A program made the translations under genes and the position numbers. This document shows, one piece after another, positions 1 to 8,154 of a stretch of DNA of 64,000 bases; the first letter of the stretch is position 1; the number at the start of each line of letters is the position of its first letter. Source of the DNA: Flavobacterium sp. WC2421 (lineage in GTDB: Bacteria > Bacteroidota > Bacteroidia > Flavobacteriales > Flavobacteriaceae); NCBI RefSeq assembly GCF_040822115.1, contig NZ_CP162004.1, positions 1,860,001 to 1,924,000 on the forward strand, in the 5' to 3' direction. The notes below the pieces were generated by a model, which saw nothing but the letters and a program-made list of their open reading frames with translations, did not search any database and was not told where the DNA came from.

Positions 1-2084
1 TATCGGATACTACTTTCCAAAGAATGCGTGATTATGCGATCTTGATGATGCGTAGTATCGGGAATTTTGCAGGAGGTTGTAACGTACAGTTTGCCGTTTC
101 ACCAGATGATAAAGAAGATATCGTAGCGATAGAAATCAATCCTCGTGTGTCTCGTTCTTCTGCCTTGGCTTCAAAAGCAACAGGTTATCCAATTGCAAAA
201 ATTGCTTCGAAACTAGCTTTAGGATATAATTTAGATGAACTGCAAAATCAAATTACCAAATCTACTTCGGCTTTATTCGAACCAACTTTGGATTATGTGA
301 TTGTGAAAATTCCACGTTGGAACTTTGATAAATTTGAAGGAGCGGATAGAACTTTAGGTCTTCAAATGAAATCGGTTGGTGAAGTAATGGGAATTGGACG
401 TTCGTTCCAAGAAGCATTGCATAAAGCGACTCAATCATTAGAAATTAAAAGAAATGGTTTAGGTGCTGACGGAAAAGGATACACGAACTACGAACAAATT
501 ATTGAGAAACTAACTTTTGCAAGTTGGGATCGTGTTTTTGTGATTTATGATGCGATTGCCATGGGGATTCCTTTGAGCCGCATCCATGAAATTACTAAAA
601 TCGATATGTGGTTCTTGAAACAATATGAGGAACTTTATACTTTAGAAAAAGAAATTACAACCTATAAAGTGGATGCCTTGCCAAAAGGACTTTTGCTTGA
701 AGCGAAACAAAAAGGGTTTGCCGACAGACAAATTGCACACATGGTGGGCTGTTTAGAAAGTCAAGTACATGCTTTGCGTATGGATATGGATATTAATCGC
801 GTATTCAAACTAGTTGATACTTGTGCGGCCGAATTTAAAGCGAAAACACCTTATTACTATTCTACTTTTGAAGCTGAAATTGAAAAAGCAGACGGAACTC
901 GTTTCGTAGATAATGAAAGCGTTGTTACCGATAAAAAGAAAATAATTGTTCTTGGGTCAGGCCCAAATAGAATTGGACAAGGAATCGAATTTGATTATTC
1001 TTGTGTACACGGAGTGCTTGCTGCTAAAGAGTGTGGATACGAAACCATCATGATTAACTGTAATCCTGAAACGGTTTCAACTGATTTTGATACGGCAGAT
1101 AAATTATACTTTGAGCCTGTTTTTTGGGAACACATTTACGATATTATCAAGCACGAAAAACCTGAAGGGGTTATTGTACAATTAGGAGGTCAAACGGCAC
1201 TGAAATTAGCAGAAAAATTATCTAAATACGGAATAAAAATTATTGGAACTAGCTTTGATGCTTTGGATTTAGCCGAAGATAGAGGGCGTTTCTCTGATTT
1301 ATTGACTGAATTAGAAATTCCTTTCCCGCAGTTTGGAATTGCTGAAACGGCTGATGAAGCTGCTGCATTAGCAGATACTTTAGACTTTCCATTATTGATT
1401 CGTCCTTCGTATGTGTTAGGAGGTCAAGGAATGAAAATTGTAATCAACAAGCAAGAATTAGAAGAGCATGTTGTGAATTTATTGAAAACCATTCCTGGAA
1501 ACAAATTGCTTTTAGACCATTATTTAGATGGTGCGATTGAAGCAGAAGCAGATGCGATTTGTGACGGAGAAAATGTGTACATCATAGGAATTATGGAGCA
1601 CATCGAACCTTGTGGAGTGCACTCTGGTGATAGTAATGCAACATTGCCTCCTTTTAATTTAGGAGAATTTGTAATGCAACAAATAAAAGACCATACTAAG
1701 AAAATAGCATTAGGATTAAGAACGGTTGGTTTAATCAACATTCAGTTTGCGATAAAAGACGATACCGTTTATATTATCGAAGCTAATCCTAGAGCATCTC
1801 GTACAGTACCATTTATTGCGAAAGCTTACGGAGAACCTTATGTAAACTACGCTACAAAAGTAATGTTAGGACATAATAAAGTAACTGATTTTGATTTCAA
1901 TCCACAATTAAAAGGGTATGCAATCAAGCAACCGGTTTTCTCTTTCAGCAAGTTCCATAATGTAAACAAAGCATTAGGACCTGAGATGAAATCGACAGGA
2001 GAAAGCATCTTGTTTATTGATGACTTAAAAGACGATCAATTCTACGAATTGTACTCTAGAAGGAAAATGTATTTGAGTAAATAA
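1..2084 (+). CDS. carB: carbamoyl-phosphate synthase large subunit, 5'-truncated by the window edge
   Basis: Makes carbamoyl phosphate from bicarbonate, ammonia and two ATP for pyrimidine and arginine synthesis. The frame is open from base 3, before the first in-frame ATG at 24, so the true start lies outside the window. About 693 codons remain: the end of the first ATP-grasp half, the oligomerisation region, and the second (carbamate) half, whose opening GSGPNRIGQG motif is encoded near 955-985. The protein ends at RRKMYLSK, shortly after the second ATP-grasp domain. It therefore lacks the roughly 140-residue C-terminal MGS-like allosteric domain of the E. coli enzyme; I recall shorter CarB proteins as usual in Bacteroidota. 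A strong terminator follows. Confidence 0.97.
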   Translation, partial: SDTTFQRMRDYAILMMRSIGNFAGGCNVQFAVSPDDKEDIVAIEINPRVSRSSALASKATGYPIAKIASKLALGYNLDELQNQITKSTSALFEPTLDYVIVKIPRWNFDKFEGADRTLGLQMKSVGEVMGIGRSFQEALHKATQSLEIKRNGLGADGKGYTNYEQIIEKLTFASWDRVFVIYDAIAMGIPLSRIHEITKIDMWFLKQYEELYTLEKEITTYKVDALPKGLLLEAKQKGFADRQIAHMVGCLESQVHALRMDMDINRVFKLVDTCAAEFKAKTPYYYSTFEAEIEKADGTRFVDNESVVTDKKKIIVLGSGPNRIGQGIEFDYSCVHGVLAAKECGYETIMINCNPETVSTDFDTADKLYFEPVFWEHIYDIIKHEKPEGVIVQLGGQTALKLAEKLSKYGIKIIGTSFDALDLAEDRGRFSDLLTELEIPFPQFGIAETADEAAALADTLDFPLLIRPSYVLGGQGMKIVINKQELEEHVVNLLKTIPGNKLLLDHYLDGAIEAEADAICDGENVYIIGIMEHIEPCGVHSGDSNATLPPFNLGEFVMQQIKDHTKKIALGLRTVGLINIQFAIKDDTVYIIEANPRASRTVPFIAKAYGEPYVNYATKVMLGHNKVTDFDFNPQLKGYAIKQPVFSFSKFHNVNKALGPEMKSTGESILFIDDLKDDQFYELYSRRKMYLSK

Positions 2085-2103
2085 TACTTGAATTTAGTAT
2101 AGT

Positions 2104-2130
2104 AAAAAAGCCCTGTTTGGGGCTTTTTTT
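2104..2130 (+). terminator. rho-independent terminator of carB
   Basis: Stem AAAAAAGCCC / GGGCTTTTTT with a short loop, ending in a T run, 20 bases after the carB stop codon. Confidence 0.9.
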
Positions 2131-2166
2131 GTTTTTAGGGGTATCTTAACTGGAAGGATTTGAGAA

Positions 2167-2296
2167 GTTAACGTTTTGATGCTTGGCGAAAAAGCGGATT
2201 TCGAATCACGTCACTGTCTGCCAGCACTGAACTTGATAGGAAACAGTCCTCATCATTTAACCACCGACCCCGTTTTTTTGCCAAACGACTGTTAAC
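2167..2296. repeat. 130 bp imperfect palindrome bounded by GTTAAC, attC-like in layout
   Basis: GTTAAC stands at both ends (2167-2172 and 2291-2296). Inside, TTGGC (2183-2187) pairs with GCCAA (2280-2284), followed by an A-run/T-run and CGG/CCG matches. The two arms are similar but not perfect and enclose a central section of about 75 bases. It sits 12 bases beyond the stop codon of the CorA-like gene, where a recombination site would follow a cassette gene. Strict integron R-site consensus (RYYYAAC / GTTRRRY) is not met, so this is an observation of structure and not a family assignment. The 76-codon reading frame across it is probably not a gene. Confidence 0.6.
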
Positions 2297-2307
2297 CAAT
2301 GCCGTTT

Positions 2308-3264
2308 TTAGAACCATTTCTTTTTTCGAAACCATAGAATTGGAAATATAAAACTTAAAACTATTAAAATTAATACGTATAAATAGCCAAATTTCCATTC
2401 CAATTCAGGCATATATTTAAAGTTCATACCATAAATACCTGCTACTAACATCGGTAATGAAATGCACATTGTTACAATTGTGAGAGTTTTAAAAATTTTA
2501 TTTTGTTCCAACTCAATTTTACTTGATATATTTTGCTTCAAGTCGTCAATTCTTTTAAAGTTGTTCTGCACATACTCATTTATTACAGACAAATCATTAA
2601 GTTCTGAATAAAAGTTATCTTTTGTTTCGCTGTTTAGTTTTTTACTTTTTCTTAGTAGATGTATTATTCTTCGATATTCATTATTAGCTTCTTCAATTAT
2701 TAAATTATTGAAACTAAAATTAGTTAGTTTGTCTAACTCTTGTTCAGAAAATTTATTTTTTTTTAAAATTTCAGAGTAACTATTTATTATCTTTTTAGAA
2801 ATTATTTCTGTTAAGTCAGCAAAGTAATCAGAAACGAAACCAACTATTAATACGAAAAAAGCATTAGTATCTAAGAAACCGTCCAATTCTTCCAATTGAA
2901 ATTGCTTTTGTCGAAAGGGTAAAATTTCTTCAAATTTTACTGTTGAGAATGTGAATAGGGTGTCGTTTTTTAAAATAATGCAAACTGATACTTCGTTAAT
3001 TTTATTTTCAATGTCGAAATATGGGACAGAAAAATTAATACCAATTTGATTTTCTGTTTCTAAATAATGAGAGCTAATTTCTATGTCTTCTCCAGTATTT
3101 AAAATGCTTGTATTAATATTGAATTCTTTTTCTATATACTTAATATTATCCTTGTTGTAATTAATAAATTGGATGTTCACAATTTCATTAATGTCATATG
3201 TAAAATCATCTACACTTTTTATTTGTTTTGACGTTTTGTCTTGAAATATCAATTCAATGTTCAT
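2308..3264 (-). CDS. corA: CorA-like divalent cation (Mg2+/Co2+) transporter
   Basis: 318 residues, the usual CorA length. The N-terminal two thirds is a soluble, charged cytoplasmic region with long helices (about 150-255). Two C-terminal membrane segments follow (about 259-281 and 292-311), and the first ends in the CorA signature GMN at 279-281, within YGMN. Expected role is passive Mg2+ or Co2+ uptake as a pentamer in the inner membrane. The gene looks more AT-rich than its neighbours, stands alone, and is followed by the GTTAAC-bounded palindrome, which suggests it may have arrived by transfer. The substrate cannot be told from sequence. Confidence 0.88.
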   Translation of the reverse strand: MNIELIFQDKTSKQIKSVDDFTYDINEIVNIQFINYNKDNIKYIEKEFNINTSILNTGEDIEISSHYLETENQIGINFSVPYFDIENKINEVSVCIILKNDTLFTFSTVKFEEILPFRQKQFQLEELDGFLDTNAFFVLIVGFVSDYFADLTEIISKKIINSYSEILKKNKFSEQELDKLTNFSFNNLIIEEANNEYRRIIHLLRKSKKLNSETKDNFYSELNDLSVINEYVQNNFKRIDDLKQNISSKIELEQNKIFKTLTIVTMCISLPMLVAGIYGMNFKYMPELEWKFGYLYVLILIVLSFIFPILWFRKKKWF

Positions 3265-3429
3265 TCTTCTGTTTTAAAAGTCCTATTTTTGATTCTGCGA
3301 AATGGTTGAGGCTAACTTAGATGTCTGATATCTATCAAACTTTATTTATTATCAAATATACCGAATAATCTAACTCCTTTCTATTTATGCAGTATTTTCT
3401 TAAAGAGTAGAAAGTCATGAAAAAGTTTC

Positions 3430-3903
3430 TTATTCTTCTCTTAATTCTTTTGGAAAACGATCAGAAACTAAATTCAATTGAATATTGTGTTCTAAATAAG
3501 CTTTCAAGCCCGCTAAAACCAAGGTAAAACCTTCGGTAGTATCTCTAATTTGGGCACACATCTCGTCTTGCTTTCCTTGAATTCCGTTGTAGGTTATGGT
3601 AACAAAGGTTTTACTTTCTCCTAAATCGTTAAATTCCCATTCTGCTATGGCTTTTTCATCATCTCCCCATTGGATTACAATGGATTCGTTTGGCTTTATA
3701 GAAAGCACTTTAACGGTAACGGTATGGTTGCCGTACATTTCCCAAATCCAATCAATCGATTTGCCTTCTTCCAGTTTTCCAGATGCACTTGTAAACCAAA
3801 ATTGAGTCGTGATTTCGGGATTAATAAAGGCTTGAAATACATCGAATACTGGTTTTCTAATTAGCATCGCTGCCTCGGCATAAGAAGTGTTGTCTAGAGT
3901 CAT
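3430..3903 (-). CDS. SRPBCC/AHSA1-domain protein
   Basis: 157 residues. The pattern of an N-terminal IRKPVFDVFQAFINPE helix, a central TFVTITYNGI strand and a C-terminal long helix TTEGFTLVLAGLKAYLEH fits the AHSA1 branch of the START/SRPBCC fold (small single-domain proteins with a deep ligand pocket). No catalytic residues are known for this group and the ligand cannot be inferred. A GNAT gene lies 12 bases upstream on the same strand, so the two may be co-transcribed. Confidence 0.8.
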   Translation of the reverse strand: MTLDNTSYAEAAMLIRKPVFDVFQAFINPEITTQFWFTSASGKLEEGKSIDWIWEMYGNHTVTVKVLSIKPNESIVIQWGDDEKAIAEWEFNDLGESKTFVTITYNGIQGKQDEMCAQIRDTTEGFTLVLAGLKAYLEHNIQLNLVSDRFPKELREE

Positions 3904-3915
3904 GTTGTGTTGATT

Positions 3916-4350
3916 TTATAAATTAATTCGCATGTGGTAATGTTGAATGCCTACTTCTACAAAAGGGTCATCATAAATTTCAAAACCTAAGCTGAGGTAG
4001 AAAGGGACAGCATTGTCTCTGGCGTGGCATATGACTTCTTTAATCCCTTTGGATTTAGAAAAAGCAATTAATTCTTTTACTAATAGTTTGCCAACTCCTT
4101 TTCCTTGCTGATTGGTTTCTACTGCCATTTGCATTAGCTGCGTTTTGGTTTGCTCTGGATTTAAAGGTACCAAGACAACGCAACCAATTACAGTTTCATT
4201 TTCAACGGCGACAAAATGCCATGATTTTTCATCGTGCATTTCCCAAGCATGATCTGGAACACCTATAGGTCTCAATAAAATTTTGTTTCGTAATTCTTGT
4301 TCTAAGGGGTAAAAGGGATGTTTAGTGTCAATTAATGCTATGGAAATCAT
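3916..4350 (-). CDS. GNAT family N-acetyltransferase
   Basis: 144 residues, one GNAT domain. The acetyl-CoA binding motif A is visible as QQGKGVGKLL at 81-90 (Q/R-x-x-G-x-G), preceded by the strand LMQMAV. The C-terminal AVPFYLSLGFEIYDD matches the family's final helix and strand. The acceptor substrate is unknown. It sits upstream of the SRPBCC gene with a 12-base gap. Confidence 0.9.
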   Translation of the reverse strand: MISIALIDTKHPFYPLEQELRNKILLRPIGVPDHAWEMHDEKSWHFVAVENETVIGCVVLVPLNPEQTKTQLMQMAVETNQQGKGVGKLLVKELIAFSKSKGIKEVICHARDNAVPFYLSLGFEIYDDPFVEVGIQHYHMRINL

Positions 4351-4380
4351 TGTGTTTTTCTATTTAGAGTATAATTATTT

Positions 4381-5241
4381 TTATTTCTTTTTAAATATTT
4401 TTTTAAAAATTAAAACGAGAGCCAAAGCAACAATACCCGCTAGTAAGCCCACGATAAATTCTTTTACAAAATCAGGAACACCATTTAGAAAATGATGTAA
4501 GGGTTCGATTTTATGTGCAAATATTCCACCAGCTACTAATAGTAAGGCGATTGTGCCTACAAATGCTAATGTTTTGATGACTTTTGGTAACCCTTGAATT
4601 AATAGATCCCCTAATAATTGCGCGATAGTACTTTCTCTTTTTCTTATGGCAACTCCTGCATCGTCCATTCGAACTATAAGAGTAACAATTCCGTAAACGC
4701 CTACGGTTGCTAGGAACGAAATGAAGGTAACTACAATAATTTGTCCTAAAATAGGTTTGCCCATAACGGTTCCTAAAGCAATTATCACGATTTCTATTGA
4801 TAATATGAAATCAGTTACAATAGCTGATTTTATTTTGTCTTTTTCAAGAATGAGGATTTCCTCTTGGGTTAGCGGTTGTGTTTCAATTTTGTTTTCCGTT
4901 TGATTATGAGGAACAACGTATTCGTATATTTTTTCTACACCTTCGTAGGCTAAATAAAATGCACCTAATAGTAGAATAACAGTAATTACAATAGGAGCAA
5001 AAGCACTTAATAAAAAGGCAAAAGGCAAAATGATTAACTTATTCAATAAAGATCCTTTTGTGATGGCCCATAAAACAGGGATTTCTCTTGAAGAAACAAA
5101 GCCTGATGCCTTCTCTGCATTAACAGCTAAATCATCGCCTAATATTCCCGCTGTTTTTTTGGTAGCAACTTTACTCATCAAAGCGACGTCATCCATAAGT
5201 GCTGCAATATCATCTAAAAGGGCAAAAAATCCTGAGGCCAT
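4381..5241 (-). CDS. DUF808 (YedI-type) integral membrane protein
   Basis: 286 residues beginning MASGFFALLDDIAALMDD, the typical start of the DUF808 family. Hydrophobic segments lie at about 65-103, 138-192, 217-245 and 258-280; the protein ends in a lysine cluster (KKIFKKK). The function of the family is not established. The 5' region carries six TTA triplets between 13 and 30 bases upstream of the start codon. The gene stands alone between the GNAT gene and a small membrane protein gene. Confidence 0.9.
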   Translation of the reverse strand: MASGFFALLDDIAALMDDVALMSKVATKKTAGILGDDLAVNAEKASGFVSSREIPVLWAITKGSLLNKLIILPFAFLLSAFAPIVITVILLLGAFYLAYEGVEKIYEYVVPHNQTENKIETQPLTQEEILILEKDKIKSAIVTDFILSIEIVIIALGTVMGKPILGQIIVVTFISFLATVGVYGIVTLIVRMDDAGVAIRKRESTIAQLLGDLLIQGLPKVIKTLAFVGTIALLLVAGGIFAHKIEPLHHFLNGVPDFVKEFIVGLLAGIVALALVLIFKKIFKKK

Positions 5242-5253
5242 ATATCTATTGGT

Positions 5254-5271
5254 TTATTATTATTATTATTA
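5254..5271. repeat. (TTA)6 microsatellite upstream of the DUF808 gene
   Basis: Six uninterrupted TTA triplets just 5' of the DUF808 start codon on the minus strand. A change in copy number would alter the leader length by multiples of three. Confidence 0.8.
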
Positions 5272-5320
5272 GTATTGAGAAAAATTTATAAGCTGTTTTA
5301 AATGCAATTTCTAAATTGAG

Positions 5321-5785
5321 CTATTTATATTGATCTAAATTCGAGCGAATTGCATAAATAATTTCAGTATAATTTTCAAATATATCGGGCGAAATAATTT
5401 CTTGTTCGCCATTAGTCAAATGTATAGCACTTAAATGATAACCGTCGCTTACCAGTCCACTTTCGACCTTTTGTTGGATTTTAATTCTTTCAATATTTAA
5501 AATGGCATCATAAAGTAATGTTTTACTAGTAGTAAAGAATAAATATTTGATTACAATTTTATCATTATAAACATGTATCGTTTGTAAAGTAAGAATTGAA
5601 ATAATTTGAATAATCAATATAATACTAATTAGTATTCCAATCCAAAAAGGAGCATATTCAAAATTAAATCTTCCGTTTTCCATTATTGACATTTGCAAAA
5701 ACTTTATCGACATGGTGATTCCAACTATAAGTCCAATAGTAACTCGTGCCCAATACATTTGTCTGAATTTCGAACTAACATTCAT
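5321..5785 (-). CDS. small two-helix membrane protein, unknown function
   Basis: 154 residues. Two hydrophobic segments at about 13-33 and 45-68 are followed by a soluble domain of about 85 residues rich in short beta strands (TIHVYNDKIVIKYLFF, EQEIISPDIFENYTEI). This layout resembles bacterial PH-like (bPH2/YdbT type) membrane proteins, but I cannot assign it firmly. It is a monocistronic minus-strand gene. Confidence 0.65.
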   Translation of the reverse strand: MNVSSKFRQMYWARVTIGLIVGITMSIKFLQMSIMENGRFNFEYAPFWIGILISIILIIQIISILTLQTIHVYNDKIVIKYLFFTTSKTLLYDAILNIERIKIQQKVESGLVSDGYHLSAIHLTNGEQEIISPDIFENYTEIIYAIRSNLDQYK

Positions 5786-5859
5786 TTTTAATTCCGTTTG
5801 ATGTTTGGTTATTTATTATTTCTTGTGATTTTTTTTCGAAAATTTACTAAAGTTTTTTT

Positions 5860-6549
5860 TTAATAAAAAACACAAATATCTTCCAATTCTTTTCTTTTTA
5901 TATCTGGAACCCAACATTCCTCTGCAGGATAACCCACTGGAATTAATAAAAAAGGTTTTTCGTTTTCGGGGCGATTTAGGATTTTGGTGATGAAATTCAT
6001 GGGGCTTGGTGTGTGTGTTAAAGAAACTAAACCAGCATCATGGATAGCGGCCAATAAAAAACCGCAAGCTAAGCCTACACTTTCCTGTACGTAATAATTA
6101 TTTTTCTTTTTTCCTTCATCGTCAAATTCATAAATGCGTCTAAAAACAATAATGATATAGGGAGCAGTTTCTAAAAAGGGTTTATGCCAATCGGTTCCTA
6201 AAGGTTTCAAATCGTCAAGCCATTCGCTTGACATTCGAGATTCATAACTTTGAAGTTCTTCCTCTTCGGCAGCGATGCGTATTTGTTTTTTAATTTCAGG
6301 ATTTTCGACTACACAAAAAGTCCAAGGCTGTTTGTGTGCACCAGATGGAGCAGTGGAAGCAGTTTTGATTATGGTTTCGATTACTTCACGAGCTACAGGA
6401 AAATTTGAAAATCCTCTAACTGAGCGTCTTGTATCCATGAATTCGTAAAAAGATTTAGCGCGTTCTAGTATTGCTTTATCTTCTAAAATGGGTTTGCTAT
6501 AAGCAATATAAGGATAATCTTCTATGATTTTTTTAATAGGCATTTTCAA
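5860..6549 (-). CDS. nitroreductase-family flavoprotein, iodotyrosine deiodinase-like
   Basis: 229 residues; FMN-binding nitroreductase fold with RRSVRGFS (41-48) and the TAPSGAHKQPWTF segment near 66-78. That segment, the acidic run EEEEL and the end VGYPAEECWVPDIKRK resemble vertebrate and bacterial iodotyrosine deiodinase (IYD). The IYD substrate-binding triad also lines up with correct spacing: Glu98, Tyr102 (Glu+4) and Lys123 (Tyr+21), matching human Glu157/Tyr161/Lys182. It may therefore perform reductive dehalogenation of halotyrosines, although a general nitroreductase role is possible. A second Met at codon 3 is an alternative start. Confidence 0.85.
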   Translation of the reverse strand: MKMPIKKIIEDYPYIAYSKPILEDKAILERAKSFYEFMDTRRSVRGFSNFPVAREVIETIIKTASTAPSGAHKQPWTFCVVENPEIKKQIRIAAEEEELQSYESRMSSEWLDDLKPLGTDWHKPFLETAPYIIIVFRRIYEFDDEGKKKNNYYVQESVGLACGFLLAAIHDAGLVSLTHTPSPMNFITKILNRPENEKPFLLIPVGYPAEECWVPDIKRKELEDICVFY

Positions 6550-6620
6550 ATATTTGTATTCTCAAATATAATTAAATTTATTGGGGAGTACTGCAAATGA
6601 GTTGCTATTTAGGGACAAAA

Positions 6621-6642
6621 AAAATCCCAATGTTGGGATTTT
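6621..6642 (-). terminator. terminator of the hydrolase/phosphoribosyltransferase pair
   Basis: Perfect stem AAAATCCCAA / TTGGGATTTT with a 2-base centre. On the minus strand it runs into eight T residues, 25 bases after the hydrolase stop. Confidence 0.88.
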
Positions 6643-6666
6643 ATCTAATGTGTTTTTTGATTGATT

Positions 6667-7320
6667 TTATGTTGCTAGTTCTTTATTTTTGACTAAATGT
6701 TTTTTGTACCAAACGGCAGCTAAATTGGCTACTTCTATTAGTTTTTCGGGTTCTGCAAAAAGATGACTGGCACCAGGAACTATTTTCATTTCTTTTATAG
6801 CTTCCAATTCATCAAAAGCAATTTTATTCATTTCAATTACAGGCACATCCATACCGCCTACAATTAATAAGGTGGGTGCTGTTACTTGATGTAGTACTCC
6901 CAAAGCTAAATCTGGTCGGCCACCTCGAGATACTACAGATTGTATTAGATTTCCAAAATAAGCGGCCGCTCGTAATGCAGATGCAGCTCCTGTACTGGCA
7001 CCAAAATAACCGATAGGCATGTTTTTTACATAAGAATAGGTCATAAGCCATTCTGTGGTTTCAATCAAGCGACCCGCCAGTAAATCAATATTGAACCTAT
7101 TTCGATACACTTCGTCTTCTTCTAAGGTAAGTAAATCAAATAATAAAGTTCCTATATTTTGCTTTTGTAGTAGTTCCGCAACCATTCTGTTTCTAGGACT
7201 CAATCGGCTACTACCGCTTCCATGAGAAAAGACAACAATTCCAATTGCATTTTCAGGAATGACTAAATCCCCTTTCAGTGTCACTGAAGTCAAAGGGATA
7301 TTTATTTCTAATTTCTTCAT
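6667..7320 (-). CDS. dienelactone hydrolase-type alpha/beta hydrolase
   Basis: 217 residues. The nucleophile elbow is GASTG with Ser109; the likely acid and base are Asp158 (GGMDVP) and His186 (GASHLF), in the right order for the fold. The oxyanion-loop motif SHGSGSSR is at 32-39. The next gene upstream on the same strand is a phosphoribosyltransferase; the two activities are often neighbours or fused in bacteria. The substrate is unknown. Confidence 0.87.
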   Translation of the reverse strand: MKKLEINIPLTSVTLKGDLVIPENAIGIVVFSHGSGSSRLSPRNRMVAELLQKQNIGTLLFDLLTLEEDEVYRNRFNIDLLAGRLIETTEWLMTYSYVKNMPIGYFGASTGAASALRAAAYFGNLIQSVVSRGGRPDLALGVLHQVTAPTLLIVGGMDVPVIEMNKIAFDELEAIKEMKIVPGASHLFAEPEKLIEVANLAAVWYKKHLVKNKELAT

Positions 7321-7362
7321 GATTTTAAATTTTAAAATGAATAATTAGTAGGTCTTGATTCT

Positions 7363-7986
7363 TTATTGATTTGGGGCGGTAACCTGTAGCATTTGTATTA
7401 CTTCTTCGTCTTTGACTGGATTAAATTCTTGATAAAATTCACCTACAGCTCTAAAGTTGTGAGGGGCTAGTATGTAAACTAATTCATCAGCATATTGTTC
7501 AAAAATGGGTATTGTATCATAAGGTAAAACGGGAACAGCAACAATTATTTTAGAAGGCTTCTTTTTTCGCAACATGGCAATACTGGCTAGGAGTGTATTT
7601 CCTGTAGCAATTCCATCATCAACTAGAATTACATTTTTTCTGTTAATATCAAGGGGTTTGTTATTGCCTCTATATAGCTTGTATTTTTCCGCTAGTAATT
7701 GGCGTAATCGTATAGTTTCATTATGAATATAACTGTCAGAAACACTTATTTGATCATCTATAATCACAGAGTCTAATGCTATCGCGCCTATAGCAAATTC
7801 CTTGTTGTTAGGATGCCCTATCTTTTTTGAAAGTATGATGTCTAAAGGAAGTTGTAGTTTTTTAGCAATTGCATAACCTATAGGCACACCACCCCTTGGT
7901 ACAGCCAAAACAATAGCATTGCTATGACTGTATTTTTTTAATTTATCTTTTAGCATTAATGCAGCTTCTAATCGATCTTTAAACAT
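7363..7986 (-). CDS. type I phosphoribosyltransferase
   Basis: 207 residues with the PRPP-binding loop VDDGIATGNT at 122-131 and the N-terminal PRGGVPIG loop at 30-37. The family transfers ribose phosphate to or from bases, but orphan members linked to hydrolases (as here, 42 bases from the hydrolase gene) have no proven substrate. No specificity can be claimed. Confidence 0.88.
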   Translation of the reverse strand: MFKDRLEAALMLKDKLKKYSHSNAIVLAVPRGGVPIGYAIAKKLQLPLDIILSKKIGHPNNKEFAIGAIALDSVIIDDQISVSDSYIHNETIRLRQLLAEKYKLYRGNNKPLDINRKNVILVDDGIATGNTLLASIAMLRKKKPSKIIVAVPVLPYDTIPIFEQYADELVYILAPHNFRAVGEFYQEFNPVKDEEVIQMLQVTAPNQ

Positions 7987-8154
7987 ATACTAAATTATTA
8001 GAATACTAAATTCAATCTATATAAATATACTGATTTTCAGCTGTTTAAAGAAATAAATCGCGCTATTTTGTTTTTGAAAAGAAGAAATTATTTTTTATTT
8101 TTAAAAAAATTGTTTTTTTTGGAGGGAACCTACTATTAAAATGAATTATAGTAA

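Noticed and set aside
2167..2296. Classical integron attC site
   Set aside because: The end motifs do not satisfy RYYYAAC and GTTRRRY, and no integrase is present in the window.
2168..2398. 76-codon open frame on the minus strand
   Set aside because: It crosses the 130 bp palindrome and the end of the corA gene; it looks like a chance frame.
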